Shown here: piece after piece, positions 1-9,914 of the stretch
How positions within the stretch are numbered: the first letter of the stretch is position 1
Layout of the letters: every line of letters starts with the position of its first letter
Assembly (NCBI RefSeq): GCF_000003855.2
Contig: NW_003101679.1
Coordinates: forward strand, 3,117,558-3,181,557
Length of the DNA: 64,000 bases
Source of the DNA: Blastomyces gilchristii SLH14081
Lineage: Eukaryota > Ascomycota > Eurotiomycetes > Onygenales > Ajellomycetaceae
Direction: 5' to 3'
Made by a program: the position numbers and the translations under genes
The notes under the pieces: model-generated
What the model was told of the DNA's origin: nothing
Seen by the model: only the letters and a program-made list of their open reading frames with translations
Databases searched by the model: none

Positions 1-520
1 TTAAATGAGAGCTTTTAGTTCATAGAAAACAGCATTATCAAGTCAATGCAACTTATTTTCAGAAGATTGAAAATGTATAAACAAAGCTGTTATTTCCTCA
101 ATCATTATTTTAACTAAGCAAACTAATCGACGACCTCACAAAACTCCAGGAAACTGAGATCCGAAATATTATATAAAAAGATAAATAAGTTATATCAGTC
201 GATTCCCCGGATCACATTCAGCTAAATGCTCAGCAGAGTGAGAATGAATCAGAAAAGTCCCTAGTGCATATCCCAAGAAACGCTCCGGCGACACCGAACT
301 GTAGCAGAAGGAGAGATCCGGAACAGATATATCAAGAAATGGAAAAGGTGAGCAATCATTTCCCCAAACTCACCACGGATCCGTAGTATTATATATTCCA
401 ACTTGAGAAACCCAATTCAACCAAATAGAGGTCGATGCCAAAAGAAAAACACTAAAAGAAGAATAGGTTATGTATGTCTCACCGGCGGCTCTCCCATATT
501 CATATACTAGCATACACCCC

Positions 521-545
521 ACTCCACTCCACTCCACTCCACTCC
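521..545. repeat. (ACTCC)5 microsatellite
   Basis: Five tandem copies of the pentamer ACTCC are read directly. They lie just 3' of the cytochrome b561 gene, next to the telomere-like repeat. Confidence 0.9.
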
Positions 546-551
546 CCTAGT

Positions 552-568
552 TAACCCTAACCCTAACC
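552..568. repeat. Short interstitial telomere-like repeat
   Basis: The stretch reads TAACCCTAACCCTAACC, about two and a half copies of the canonical fungal telomere unit CCCTAA. It lies 16 bp past the stop codon of the minus-strand cytochrome b561 gene. It is too short to be a chromosome end, and chance or repair-associated insertion are both possible. Confidence 0.6.
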
Positions 569-583
569 ACATTACCTCTCCAG

Positions 584-1566
584 CTAAAAAATCTTCATCT
601 TCTGCTTCTTAATCCTGGCCCCAACCCCTGCCAGCACCAGAACGGCGGCCACCAACACCGCCCACAGCTTAATGTGTAACGTAGTCATATTATAATCTGT
701 CTGGGTCGCTGCCGCCACCGTCGCCAGCTCCAACACAAGCAGCACGTATCCACTGACCCGGTGATACTTGTAGATCTTTTTGCCATTGTCCACACTCCCG
801 AAGGCAAACGTGGGGTAGAAATACTGTGCGGCGCCCACAAGCGCCTGCAGGAAGATGAAGATGTAGGTGATGAGGCCCATGATGCCGTGCACGGAGTGGA
901 GGCGGTACTCGGGGTGCGGGGCTTTTGTTTATTTCGATGATGATGAGGGCGGAGACGAAGCAGAGGTTGGCGACGGCGAGGAGGCCGAAATGGGCGAGGG
1001 TGCCGCTGCGCTTTTGAGCGGGGGTGTGGGTTGGCTGGAGGATGAGGATGGCTTGGGTTGTTAGGAGAATGGCGGCGGAGTTGAGGAGCTGGAGTTAATT
1101 ATTTTTATTATTTTAGAGGCTGTAAGTCGTAGGATATATAGATGGCTCGAAGGAGGTAAGGTGGCGAGTGCTTGCTTACCGGGTGCGGGGAGAAGAATAT
1201 GAGCTCGTGGGAGAAGACGCCATTCCAGACGAGAGCGGCAAGCTGGATATCGCAATGTCTAGTTAGAGTACGGGTTGTTTTCTGGCACGTTGTCGTGATA
1301 TATCCCGTATCATCCTGTACTCACTATCCAAATACCCGCTTGGGCAATAGTTGCCGAGCCTGTGTGGACATTATCAGCGTACTCTATATGATTAACGTCA
1401 ATAGCTATGTTTCGCTGCTGGATCACTTACCTGTGACCAAATTTGTCACCAGCGCCTGGCCTTCCTTCTGGCTGACATCTCCTGGCCTGCCCAGCAGAGG
1501 CTCCTGCTCATCGTTCCCGCCGATAGCTACGGGGCTCTGTTCTGGGATCCCGGTTGCAGAGGCCAT
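584..1566 (-). CDS. Cytochrome b561 / ferric reductase-like membrane protein, four exons, one frame offset
   Basis: This is a multi-pass membrane protein of the cytochrome b561 family, which moves electrons across membranes through two haems, typically from ascorbate to ferric iron or monodehydroascorbate. I read exons 1431-1566, 1325-1359 (35 bp), 1180-1242 and 584-1088, all joined by GT-AG introns. The N-terminus is hydrophilic and ends in an acidic dileucine-like EQEPLL stretch. Hydrophobic helices follow, with family-typical histidines in FFSPHP, GTLAHFG, HSVHGIMG and YKYHRVSGY. The last exon changes frame once near 923-926, at a TTTT run on the plus strand: upstream reads LCFVSALIIIEINK, downstream PHPEYRLHSVHG. 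Removing one base of the run would restore the family pattern, so this is either a sequencing homopolymer error or a recent frameshift. Family assignment is firm; whether the gene is intact is open. Confidence 0.8.
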
Positions 1567-1997
1567 GATATGTATGTAATGCACGATATAATGTTTATGA
1601 TGCTGCTAAACAGCAAACACAAGAAAAAACCGTATCTGAATGAGACGGTTACGGAAGACTCTCTGATTCTCTTCCAGACGACAGATGCTTTTTATCAACT
1701 ATTGTTGTTGAAGGTGGTTATGAACAATGGCGGGGTGTGAGGTGAGACGGGCAAGACTCAATATTGAGTTGACCTTGAAGCGAGAATCAGCACTTGCGCA
1801 ATTGGCCAGCTCACGATTGGCCGAGACTGTGAACGACGAAGGCCTCTTCCAAGGTTTGTTCGACTTGCCTGAACCTGCAACTAGTTAAGCATCAACTCTG
1901 GGGCCACTGGTCTAGCTAAGTTGCAAGTGACCCGCTAGAGACCGCTAGTGACCCGATAGTGGGCGATGACATCAATATGATTCATATATATAGTGTA
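1567..1997. other. Intergenic, no gene seen
   Basis: This contains the upstream side of the cytochrome b561 gene and the left flank of the copia element. No coding or RNA feature is recognised. GC content is ordinary here and drops sharply inside the element. Confidence 0.5.
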
Positions 1998-2002
1998 ATT
2001 AG

Positions 2003-2112
2003 TGTAGGATAGTTGAAGGTTGTATTGATAGATCTATCTACAAGAACATAATATAGTGGTGGGTCACGTGATCTAGTGGGATTGCTAACCGCAACAGCTG
2101 TAAGGGCCAACA
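2003..2112 (-). repeat. 3' LTR of the copia element (left copy)
   Basis: This direct repeat matches the copy at 7100-7209 over 110 bp with six differences, all transitions. It is preceded by the ATTAG target duplication at 1998-2002. Because the element reads on the minus strand, this is its 3' LTR. Confidence 0.92.
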
Positions 2113-2489
2113 CCCCCTCTTGAGATAACAAGAATCACATACAAAAACACCCAAATCACTAAGATAGTCTGTCAAAATCAAATACAAATGTAAAATTAAA
2201 CATTCCCAACTTTTACATCTGTAAGACCTAGTAAAATCATGAATCATGTAAATATCACAGTGTCTAGAGATTTAGTAAGTTCATTCATTATTATCTGAGT
2301 AGTAAGAATATATTCTAAATTAATAACTCTCTGATTTAACTGTCAATATGAAAAATGAAAATACATGTTAATATATTTACTTCAGACTGTAATGACTGTT
2401 ATCTTTATAAGATCTATGATATTCTTATTATCAGTGAGAATCTGTATCAGAGATGTAGTAATAAAGTCAAGCTCAATTATAAGATTCTA

Positions 2490-5400
2490 AATTCATGTTA
2501 TCTCATAGACTGTCTCACTAAGAGCCACATATTCAGTCTTATTAAAACTTAGAGATATATAAGATTGCTTTACTGAATATCATGAAATCAGGTTATCTGT
2601 GAGCTTAAAAATGTAGTCAGATATTGATTTTCTATTATTATTCAAGAGACTGACTTAATCAGAATCTGAGTAGCTGAAGAATAGATAGAAATCATCAAGA
2701 AAATCAGAGATAATGAAAAGATCAGTAGAAACAGAAAGATTAATAGAAACAGATCTCTTATATAAATCACATTTATAGAAAATACTCAGATTCATGATCT
2801 CTTTTAAATAATATATAATATGTAATAGAGTCTTTCAATATTGAGATATTAAATCAATGTTCTGTTAAGTGAGTAGTGAGATAGTATAAGTAATATCAGA
2901 ATATATTTTAACTGTAAGATATTGTAAGTAACTTATATTATATTAATATCACTGAATTATGAAATCAGTCTCTTTCTTAGATATAGAGAAATTATTAATA
3001 TAAAATTCATTCTTCATTGATGTTCTGACAACAGCTGTATTATCAAGATAGAAATCTTTGATAAGATATTTAATATATTAATAATATATTAAATCAATTC
3101 TCTTATCTGAATAATTAATCTTCATACTTAAATACTTAATTGACTGATGTAGATTCTTGACTTTTAATTTCTTACTGAGTATACTCACTAGTTAATCAGC
3201 ATTCTCAGAAACTTCAGATATAATGTTAAGATCATTAACATAGATCATTATATAGAGATGATATCTGAATATATAATATTAAAGTACTGAATTATAGACA
3301 CTGACTGTAAATTTAAGATTACTTAACAGAGCTATTAAGTAATTATATCAGATCTTCACTGCAGAGTTCAGACTGTATAGACTATTCTCAATTATATAGA
3401 CAAGTGTTTTCAGTGAATCTATTTCAAATTCAGTGAGTTATCTTATATAGATCTTCTTAGTGAGATGCTTATATAGATATATTATCACTATATTCACTTA
3501 ACAGAGTGTTCAACTGCAAAGTACTGCTATTATAAAAAGAATACAATTGACAGTATCAGTGATAACAGAAGCATAGATCTCTTCTCTAGAATTCTTCTTA
3601 AGTCAGTTATTATAAATTACTTAATATAATTTTCTAAGAATATCATCAGAATCAGTATTCAGATCTGCAGGCCTATCTTTCTCAAGAAACACTTAATAAT
3701 CTAAAGTAATTGATTCACTTCTTAGAATATCAGATTTAGAGATTAAACTTCATGTATTATATCTCTTCAGATTGATAATCTTATGTTGTATGAACTTCTT
3801 TTAATAATCTTCTATTCTCTCTAGTCAAGATGTGATATTCTTGTAGAACTTTGAGAGATTATCTGTAATAAGACTTGAAGTGTAAGTAGTCAGTGATTTC
3901 ACAGGCTGCAATTATATGAAATTCAGATTATCAATATTAAAAGCATCTTCATTATTAACTAGATAAATATCAGGTTTCAGTTCAATAACATGATTAATGA
4001 GTTTCACAGATGTAATAATCAGTTTTTCAGTGATTGAAAACCTCACATCACTACTGACAATAATCTTATCAGATTCAGAATGTTATAGACAATATATCAA
4101 TATGTCACTGAATTCAATGATATGATAGAAATCAGCATATGAAGAAAGCTTATTCACAGGCTACTGAGATTCATGCAAGTGAATAAAAATCTCTGCACTT
4201 AATTGATGAAAATGTCTCACATTCAGCAGAGTATTCATAAGTGCATATTAAGAAATCTTATATGAACTTGAAATTACAGAAGTCTCTGTAGTAGAGAATC
4301 AAAATTTCAAGTTATAAAGAACTATAAATATAAGAGTATTATTAATTATTACAATCACTGTCTCTAGAACATCTACTTAGAACTTCTTAGAGAGATTTTC
4401 TTTCAAAAGAGCAGCTCTAACTCATCTTATAATAGTGCAGATTTCATATTCAGAAACATCATTCTGATATGATAAATATAATACTGTTGATTCTTATTTG
4501 ATATCATATGAATTCATAACTGTGTGTATACATGTGAATTGAAAAACATCATCAATATCAGTTTATAGAAAAGCAGAGACTGTATATCTGAGATTATTCA
4601 TGAATCTGAGTCATAACTCAAAGTATTGAACAGTCTTATTCTTGAACTTTAAAAAATATACTCAACAGTAGTGAGTCATATTATAGATAATAAGTATTTA
4701 GTATCTGATTTTCTGACAGAACTCTAAGAGATAATCAGAGAGATCTTTCAATATATATTCATTATCTATAAGATTAATATGAATCTTCTCAATGAGTTGA
4801 ATAGATCTAGACATCAGTGTTTTTGAATAATCTTGTATTATATCTATCTTGACACATTTCTCATAAAAGAACTTAGTCTTAGAATCTTTAATTATAACTT
4901 CAGTATGAGAATTCTTGATCATAGTAATTATAGCATCAGTGTGAATGTGACTGAGATCACAGTATCAGTTCAAAAGAGTCTTTGATATTCTTGTATTCTT
5001 GAGACCTGTATTTAAGACTGTAGAATCAATGTTATTAACAGTAGTAATAGCAGTCACAGAAAGATCAACTTTTCAGTTAAAATTATACTTATAAGATATT
5101 ATTACAATATACTTGACTGCTCTGTTCAGATGATTGAGATTCTCATTAAACTCTTACTTATCAATCTTATATATATTGTTCTAAGTAATCTGAACTGTAT
5201 GAAAAATAACATTATTCAGAGCTCTGCAAATGAAAAATGAGAGAATAGTGAAAGATAATATAAATCAGAATCTCTGATCTTCAAGCTTTATAAATAAGAG
5301 CAGATTAACTGTAATATTAAAAATATAGTGAATATTCTGTAAGTTAATATCATCACTCTTAATCTTCAAGATAATAGTCTCAATCTTCTTAACAAACTTA

Positions 5401-5740
5401 GTTCTCTCAGTGATAGAATCAACAGAGATGTTATCATTAAAAGACTTAATATTTGAAAAAGAATGAAGCTTATCTATTATATTCAGACTTACACATGTAT
5501 TCAAATATCAAGATTTAGAGAATGATTTTTCAGTGACTGTGAAAGAGAAATAGAACTTAATCTTTGTAATTGCTATATTTACTGCTGATTAAGAACTTAT
5601 TAAGTCATTCTTCTTCTCTTTCTTCTTATCATTCTTCTTATCATTCTTCTTTTTCTTTTTATCAGAGTGTAAGATGAAATATCTATCAATAGTATATTCA
5701 TATCTTCTGCAGTGAGTGCACTTTTATACAGATGTGCTTT
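2490..5740 (-). pseudogene. Degraded copia Gag-Pol coding remnants
   Basis: The internal region of the retrotransposon no longer has a long open frame, but family blocks remain in order on the minus strand. Near 5690-5730 is CTHCRRYEY, a broken zinc knuckle, followed by a Lys-rich run. At 5265-5504 a block ends NLLLFIKLEDQRF, which matches the NLLSLGQLE.QGF signature of copia pre-integrase regions. At 4698-4922 is FYEKCVK followed by SRSIQLIEKIHINLID, matching the GAG-pre-integrase/integrase start. At 3226-3249 the RT core reads YVND where YVDD is expected. At about 2490-2650 is the RNase H block with YSDSD, NNNRKS and YVALSE, interrupted by stops where Trp is expected. The changes are consistent with G-to-A on the coding strand. 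Confidence 0.85.
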
Positions 5741-7099
5741 TATTCTTATCTTTATTCTTATCTTTATTCTTTTTCACAGTCACAGAATCAGTCTGAGACT
5801 GCTTTTTTCACTCAGTAATAATCTTCTTAAATGTACAATTAATCAGTTACTTCATTAAATCATTGATATTAATATTAACAATGAGTCTCTAGCTAGTGAA
5901 GAAAAACTTATTCAAATATATTTTAATAAACAGTCTTTGATAATTCTGCAGATTGTTAAGAAAAAGATTATAATATATATTCTCAGTGCTCTGACAGAGC
6001 TTCTTATAATAGATAATAAGATAGTGAAAATATCTCTGAAAAGTAAGATAATCATTCTTCTTGACTTATAATTTTATCAATTTCTTAAAGATATTAACTC
6101 ATTCTTCTATCAGTGATATTATATATTTAATATTAATCTTATTTCACAGAGTCACAGTATTATCAGCTTTCAAGATTTTAATAGTGATTCAAACATTTTT
6201 AATAAGACTTGATAGTATATATCTATATAGAGACTTAAAACAGATTCTTTACTTCTCAGAGTCAATATAACATATAAAAGAGAATTCTTATTAAATTCTT
6301 AATAAAATATTAATTTTATTAATAACTTCTATATCAGTTAATATATCAATATATCAGACTTTATAATTAGAGTTATTAAATATAATCACTGATTTAATAT
6401 CTAGTATATATTTAACTTTCTTCTGATATTTCTGCAACTTATTTCTTATAGTATTTCTTTGTATAGAGATAGATATAGTAAGATATTAAGTGATTTCAGC
6501 TATAGTTATCTGATTCTGTAGTATTATCTGTATAAGATTTATAAGATTATCTACAGTGTAATAGATAGATTAATTCAGATTATTATTAAAAGTTAATATT
6601 TTAGAAGTAAGAGATAGTGAAGAATTTAATAAATTGAAATGAATAGATTCTATAGATAAATATTAACTCTATTTTTCTTTATTCTGAAGTTTCTTCATTA
6701 TCTCATTATTAAATTTCATACTCTGATAAAAACTAATCTCAGTCTTATCTTATAAGTCAGAAGTCTTCTTATAATAAGTAATTATTCTATTAATGAGTTA
6801 TTTAATGAAGTGTGTGATTCTGAGTCTTGAGCTGAACTCTGAAGTAACAGATATATTACTTATATCAAGATAACTCTGCTTCTTTTAGATATGTAAAAAA
6901 AAAAAAAGTGATATTCTTTATAATGAAGAATACACTTTCTTAAAAATATAAAGTATATAAATCTACTAATCAGCAGATTCAGAGAAAATGAAATATCTCT
7001 AATAAAGAGTAAGAGTCTTTTCAAAAAAGATGAACTATTCATGTCAAAAATGTTGATGCAATATTCTAAAAAGAAAAATATGCCATTCAGGCTATAACC

Positions 7100-7209
7100 T
7101 GTAGAATAGTTGAAGATTGTATTGATAGATCTATCTACAAGAACATAATATAGTGGTGGGTCATGTGATCTAGTGGGATCGCTAACCGCAACGGCCGTAA
7201 GGGCCAACA
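7100..7209 (-). repeat. 5' LTR of the copia element (right copy)
   Basis: Partner of the LTR at 2003-2112, followed by the ATTAG target duplication at 7210-7214. It keeps CpG sites (for example atCGct, caaCGgcCGt) that read TG or CA in the left copy. Just inside it, on the minus strand, is GGTTATAGCCTGAATGG, where a primer binding site is expected; I did not match it to a tRNA. Confidence 0.92.
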
Positions 7210-7774
7210 ATTAGTTACCGGCTTGCGCCAAGTGATGCTGAAGACTTTAATATTTATTATATTAGTAGAGTAGTAGTTAGTGTAAATGATCAAGACTCTC
7301 CCCAAGCGGTAATATTAAAACCGAATTTTAGTGTAACTAAAGTGTCTGAAGACTGCTCTGCCATCCGCGAATAGACCCTTTTTCGGGCAATTCTCTTTTG
7401 GACTCCATGTGCGAGTTGCAGTGGTTGTTCGCGTGGGGGAATGGTTGCAACAGGAAAATGGCTTCAAGCCCAACTTCGACCACAATTCGTCGGCGACCTC
7501 CGCATTCCAATTGAATTTGTACGTAACAAGATATGAGGAAATATACTCTTTTCATCCAATTCCCTCGTACTACCCGCTCGGTGCCGCCCCTTGTTTTCCC
7601 TGTTTGAGATGTATAAAGCAGGCCAGCTTCCTCGCGTCCATATATATCTATCTATCAATCAACGTGGGCAATTGTATAAACTATATAATAAATAATATTT
7701 AAAGGCTTCGGAGTAGTTATCCACTTGCCCCGCATCTGCCCGCCCTCATTCTCTCAATTTTCTTTAATCAATCC

Positions 7775-7780
7775 TTATCT
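7775..7780 (-). promoter_or_regulatory. Candidate GATA-factor site (AGATAA on minus)
   Basis: TTATCT on plus is AGATAA on minus, which fits the HGATAR consensus of AreA/NIT2-type nitrogen regulators. It sits about 100 bp upstream of the allantoicase start. Allantoin-use genes are classic AreA targets, but a six-base match alone is weak evidence. Confidence 0.35.
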
Positions 7781-7859
7781 AATATTTCAACCAAAAATCA
7801 AAAAGAAGAAGAATAAAAAAAGAAAAAAGCGAAGACAAAGGAGAATCAGAAACAAAAGT

Positions 7860-7865
7860 AGATAA
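7860..7865 (+). promoter_or_regulatory. Candidate GATA-factor site (AGATAA)
   Basis: This second HGATAR match lies 15 bp upstream of the allantoicase start codon. Paired GATA sites are what efficient AreA binding usually needs. It may already be within the transcript leader, so its role is uncertain. Confidence 0.3.
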
Positions 7866-7880
7866 AAAATACCAATCAAG

Positions 7881-9011
7881 ATGGAAACCCACAAAGATAA
7901 AACTATAACCCCCCTCACCACCGCTGCCGATATCGACAAGACCTTCTCCTCAACAACTACAAACCTCGCCTCCTCCTCTCTAAACGCCACCATCCTCGCC
8001 TGTTCCGACGAGTACTTCGCCGCAGCCTCAAACCTCCTCACCCCAACCCCGCCAATCCACCGCCCTGGCGTCTTCGTACACACAGGAGCCTGGTACGACG
8101 GCTGGGAAACCCGCCGCCACAACCCGGAAGAATTTGACTGGGCCGTAATCAAGTTAGGCGTCGGCAGCGGTGTCGTCGTTGGCGTGGAAATCGACACGGC
8201 GCATTTCTACGGCAATTACGGCGAGAGTGTTCTTGTCGAGGGTACTCACATTGATAAACGGGACGGTGCGGAGGCCGGGGACGCCGAGGTCGTCAAGCCT
8301 ACTTTTAACGGCTGGACGACTATTCTGCCCAAGCAGCCGTGCGGGCCTTCGCGGCGCCAAGGCTGGTTGCTATCTCGCCCCTCGGACCCAATTACTCATG
8401 TACGCGTCAGGATGTATCCTGATGGGGGGTTTGCGCGGGTTAGATTATATGGGCATGCCGTGCCGGGCCCTGCACCGGCGCCCAAGGCGATAGTAGCGTC
8501 GGCGGAAGGATCTGCGACGACGGAGTTGGAGGAGCTCTCCTCAGCGCTGATGGGAGGTCTTGTTGTTTCTGCTAGTAACCAACATTTCACCCCCGCATCG
8601 AATACCTTACTTCCCGGCCGTGGGGAGCATATGGGTGACGGTTGGGAAACTGCTCGTTCGCGGACACCGGGCCATGTAGACTGGGCGGTTGTTAAGCTCG
8701 GGTTGGTAGGGACGATAGAGAAGGTCGTGGTTGATACGAAGGACTTCCGAGGAAACTTCCCAAGGGCGGTTAGGGTGCATGGGTTCCTGAAGAAGGATGT
8801 TAAGGAGGGACAGGATCCAAAGTTTGATGATGAAGGGTGGGTGGAGGTTGTACGGGGAGATCAGCCGTGCAAGGCGGATTTGGAACATGTGTTTGAAGGG
8901 GGATTGTTGGGTAGTGAAGTTGGAGGGAAGGCGTTTAGCCATGTTATGTTGACAATGGTGCCAGATGGAGGGGTCAAGAGGTTCAGGGTGTTTGGCAGGA
9001 GGGCTGTGTGA
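7881..9011 (+). CDS. Allantoicase
   Basis: Allantoicase (EC 3.5.3.4) hydrolyses allantoate to ureidoglycolate and urea, a step of purine breakdown that lets fungi use urate and allantoin as nitrogen. The frame is a single exon of 376 aa, the usual length. It shows the family's two homologous beta-sandwich halves. Half one (about 15-195) carries FAAASNLL, GAWYDGWETRRH, DWAVIKLG, DTAHFYGNY and MYPDGGFARVRLYG. Half two (about 215-375) repeats this as FTPASNTLL, GDGWETARSR, DWAVVKLG, DTKDFRGNFP and MVPDGGVKRFRVFG. The start codon has a good AAGATGG context. The gene stands alone between the copia element and the convergent histidine kinase gene, with no other purine genes nearby. Two GATA-type sites upstream suggest nitrogen control. 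Confidence 0.97.
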   Translation: METHKDKTITPLTTAADIDKTFSSTTTNLASSSLNATILACSDEYFAAASNLLTPTPPIHRPGVFVHTGAWYDGWETRRHNPEEFDWAVIKLGVGSGVVVGVEIDTAHFYGNYGESVLVEGTHIDKRDGAEAGDAEVVKPTFNGWTTILPKQPCGPSRRQGWLLSRPSDPITHVRVRMYPDGGFARVRLYGHAVPGPAPAPKAIVASAEGSATTELEELSSALMGGLVVSASNQHFTPASNTLLPGRGEHMGDGWETARSRTPGHVDWAVVKLGLVGTIEKVVVDTKDFRGNFPRAVRVHGFLKKDVKEGQDPKFDDEGWVEVVRGDQPCKADLEHVFEGGLLGSEVGGKAFSHVMLTMVPDGGVKRFRVFGRRAV

Positions 9012-9914
9012 AGAACGAGTGCTTCACCTTATTTTATTCATTAAACCTGTAAATAAGGGGAAATGCACATCTCTAGAACTTAGTATACAGTTGTAAGTGT
9101 GGAAATCAAAACTTTTCGGTCCTCATATAAGGAGATTTCCATTCACCAAATTCTATCACTGGTCACCATTTTAGGGGACTATACAATAATAATAATAATA
9201 ATAAATAAATAATAAAAAAACAGAACCTAGATAACACAGTGAACCAGCATTGCCCCATTTTTATGGTAACACTATAGAAACATTATATGTGCCGTGGAGA
9301 AGAGTCAAGAGGAGTAAAATAAATCGGGGGTTGAAAGGGAGAAAACGGGGGAAATTGAAAAAAGATAATGTCACTCGAGATATATACATACGTGCAAAAA
9401 GGACAAAGAATTGAAAATAAGGAAGAAGAAAAAAAAGAAAAGAAAAGAAAAAGAAAAGAAAAGGAAAGAAAAGACATAAAATGCCAGTATTTTGGTATAT
9501 TTCCTTCATTCCCATTCCATATATGCGGTGGTAAGCCCCCTTTGCCATGCAGTTGGTTTTATCATATCGTTATCATCGGACGTTGCTTGTCGTAAAAGAA
9601 AAAGTGACAAAATGTGTACAAATGAAACAAAATTAAACAGAAACCAAGGCTCCAACAAAAAGAAGGGAGATAATTATAAAGGGCAAGAACATCCACCCAT
9701 CCATCCATCCATAAGTGAAGAAGCTAAACGGGCAGAAACTGGGGGAAATGCAGAAATTCTAAATATTTACTAGAACCCATCCCTGAGTTCTTTTTAGACA
9801 CGAAGAAGAAAAAGAAGATAAAAGAAAAAAGAAAAAATAGGTATAAACCGATCGGAGCGGGGGGAGACATGTCTAGCACAGCGCCAGTTGAATGTTTGCC
9901 GTCAGAAGCGATCG
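9012..9914. other. Convergent intergenic region
   Basis: This is 3' flank shared by allantoicase (plus) and the large histidine kinase (minus). It contains an AAT trinucleotide run near 9187-9213, a purine-rich AAAAG tract near 9420-9475 and a short CATC run near 9695-9711. No gene is seen. Confidence 0.5.

Larger units (their letters stand above)
1..583. other. Non-coding flank, no gene recognised
   Basis: No convincing reading frame or RNA is visible. The right end holds a short ACTCC tandem array and a telomere-like repeat, listed separately. It is probably the 3' flank of the cytochrome b561 gene that ends at 584. Confidence 0.5.
2003..7209 (-). mobile_element. Ty1/copia LTR retrotransposon, complete but mutated
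   Basis: Two 110-bp direct repeats (2003-2112 and 7100-7209) begin TG and end CA, and are flanked by an identical 5-bp ATTAG (1998-2002 and 7210-7214), the expected target-site duplication. The interior is very AT-rich, and I found no CpG in it on reading. Minus-strand translation shows degraded copia domains in the copia order: Cys-rich knuckle near 5700, protease/pre-integrase segment 5265-5504, integrase zinc-finger segment 4698-4922, reverse transcriptase core (YVND) near 3226-3249, and RNase H near 2490-2650. The integrase-before-RT order separates it from gypsy elements. Many in-frame stops make it inactive. The element is old enough for heavy mutation, but its structure is unbroken. 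Confidence 0.93.
7215..7880. promoter_or_regulatory. Upstream region of the allantoicase gene
   Basis: This ordinary-GC segment separates the copia element from allantoicase. It ends in an A-rich 5' leader just before the start codon at 7881. Two GATA-type sites are listed separately. No reading frame here looks coding. Confidence 0.45.

Noticed and set aside
2003..7209. Gypsy-type element
   Set aside because: The integrase segment lies before reverse transcriptase in coding order, which is the copia arrangement.
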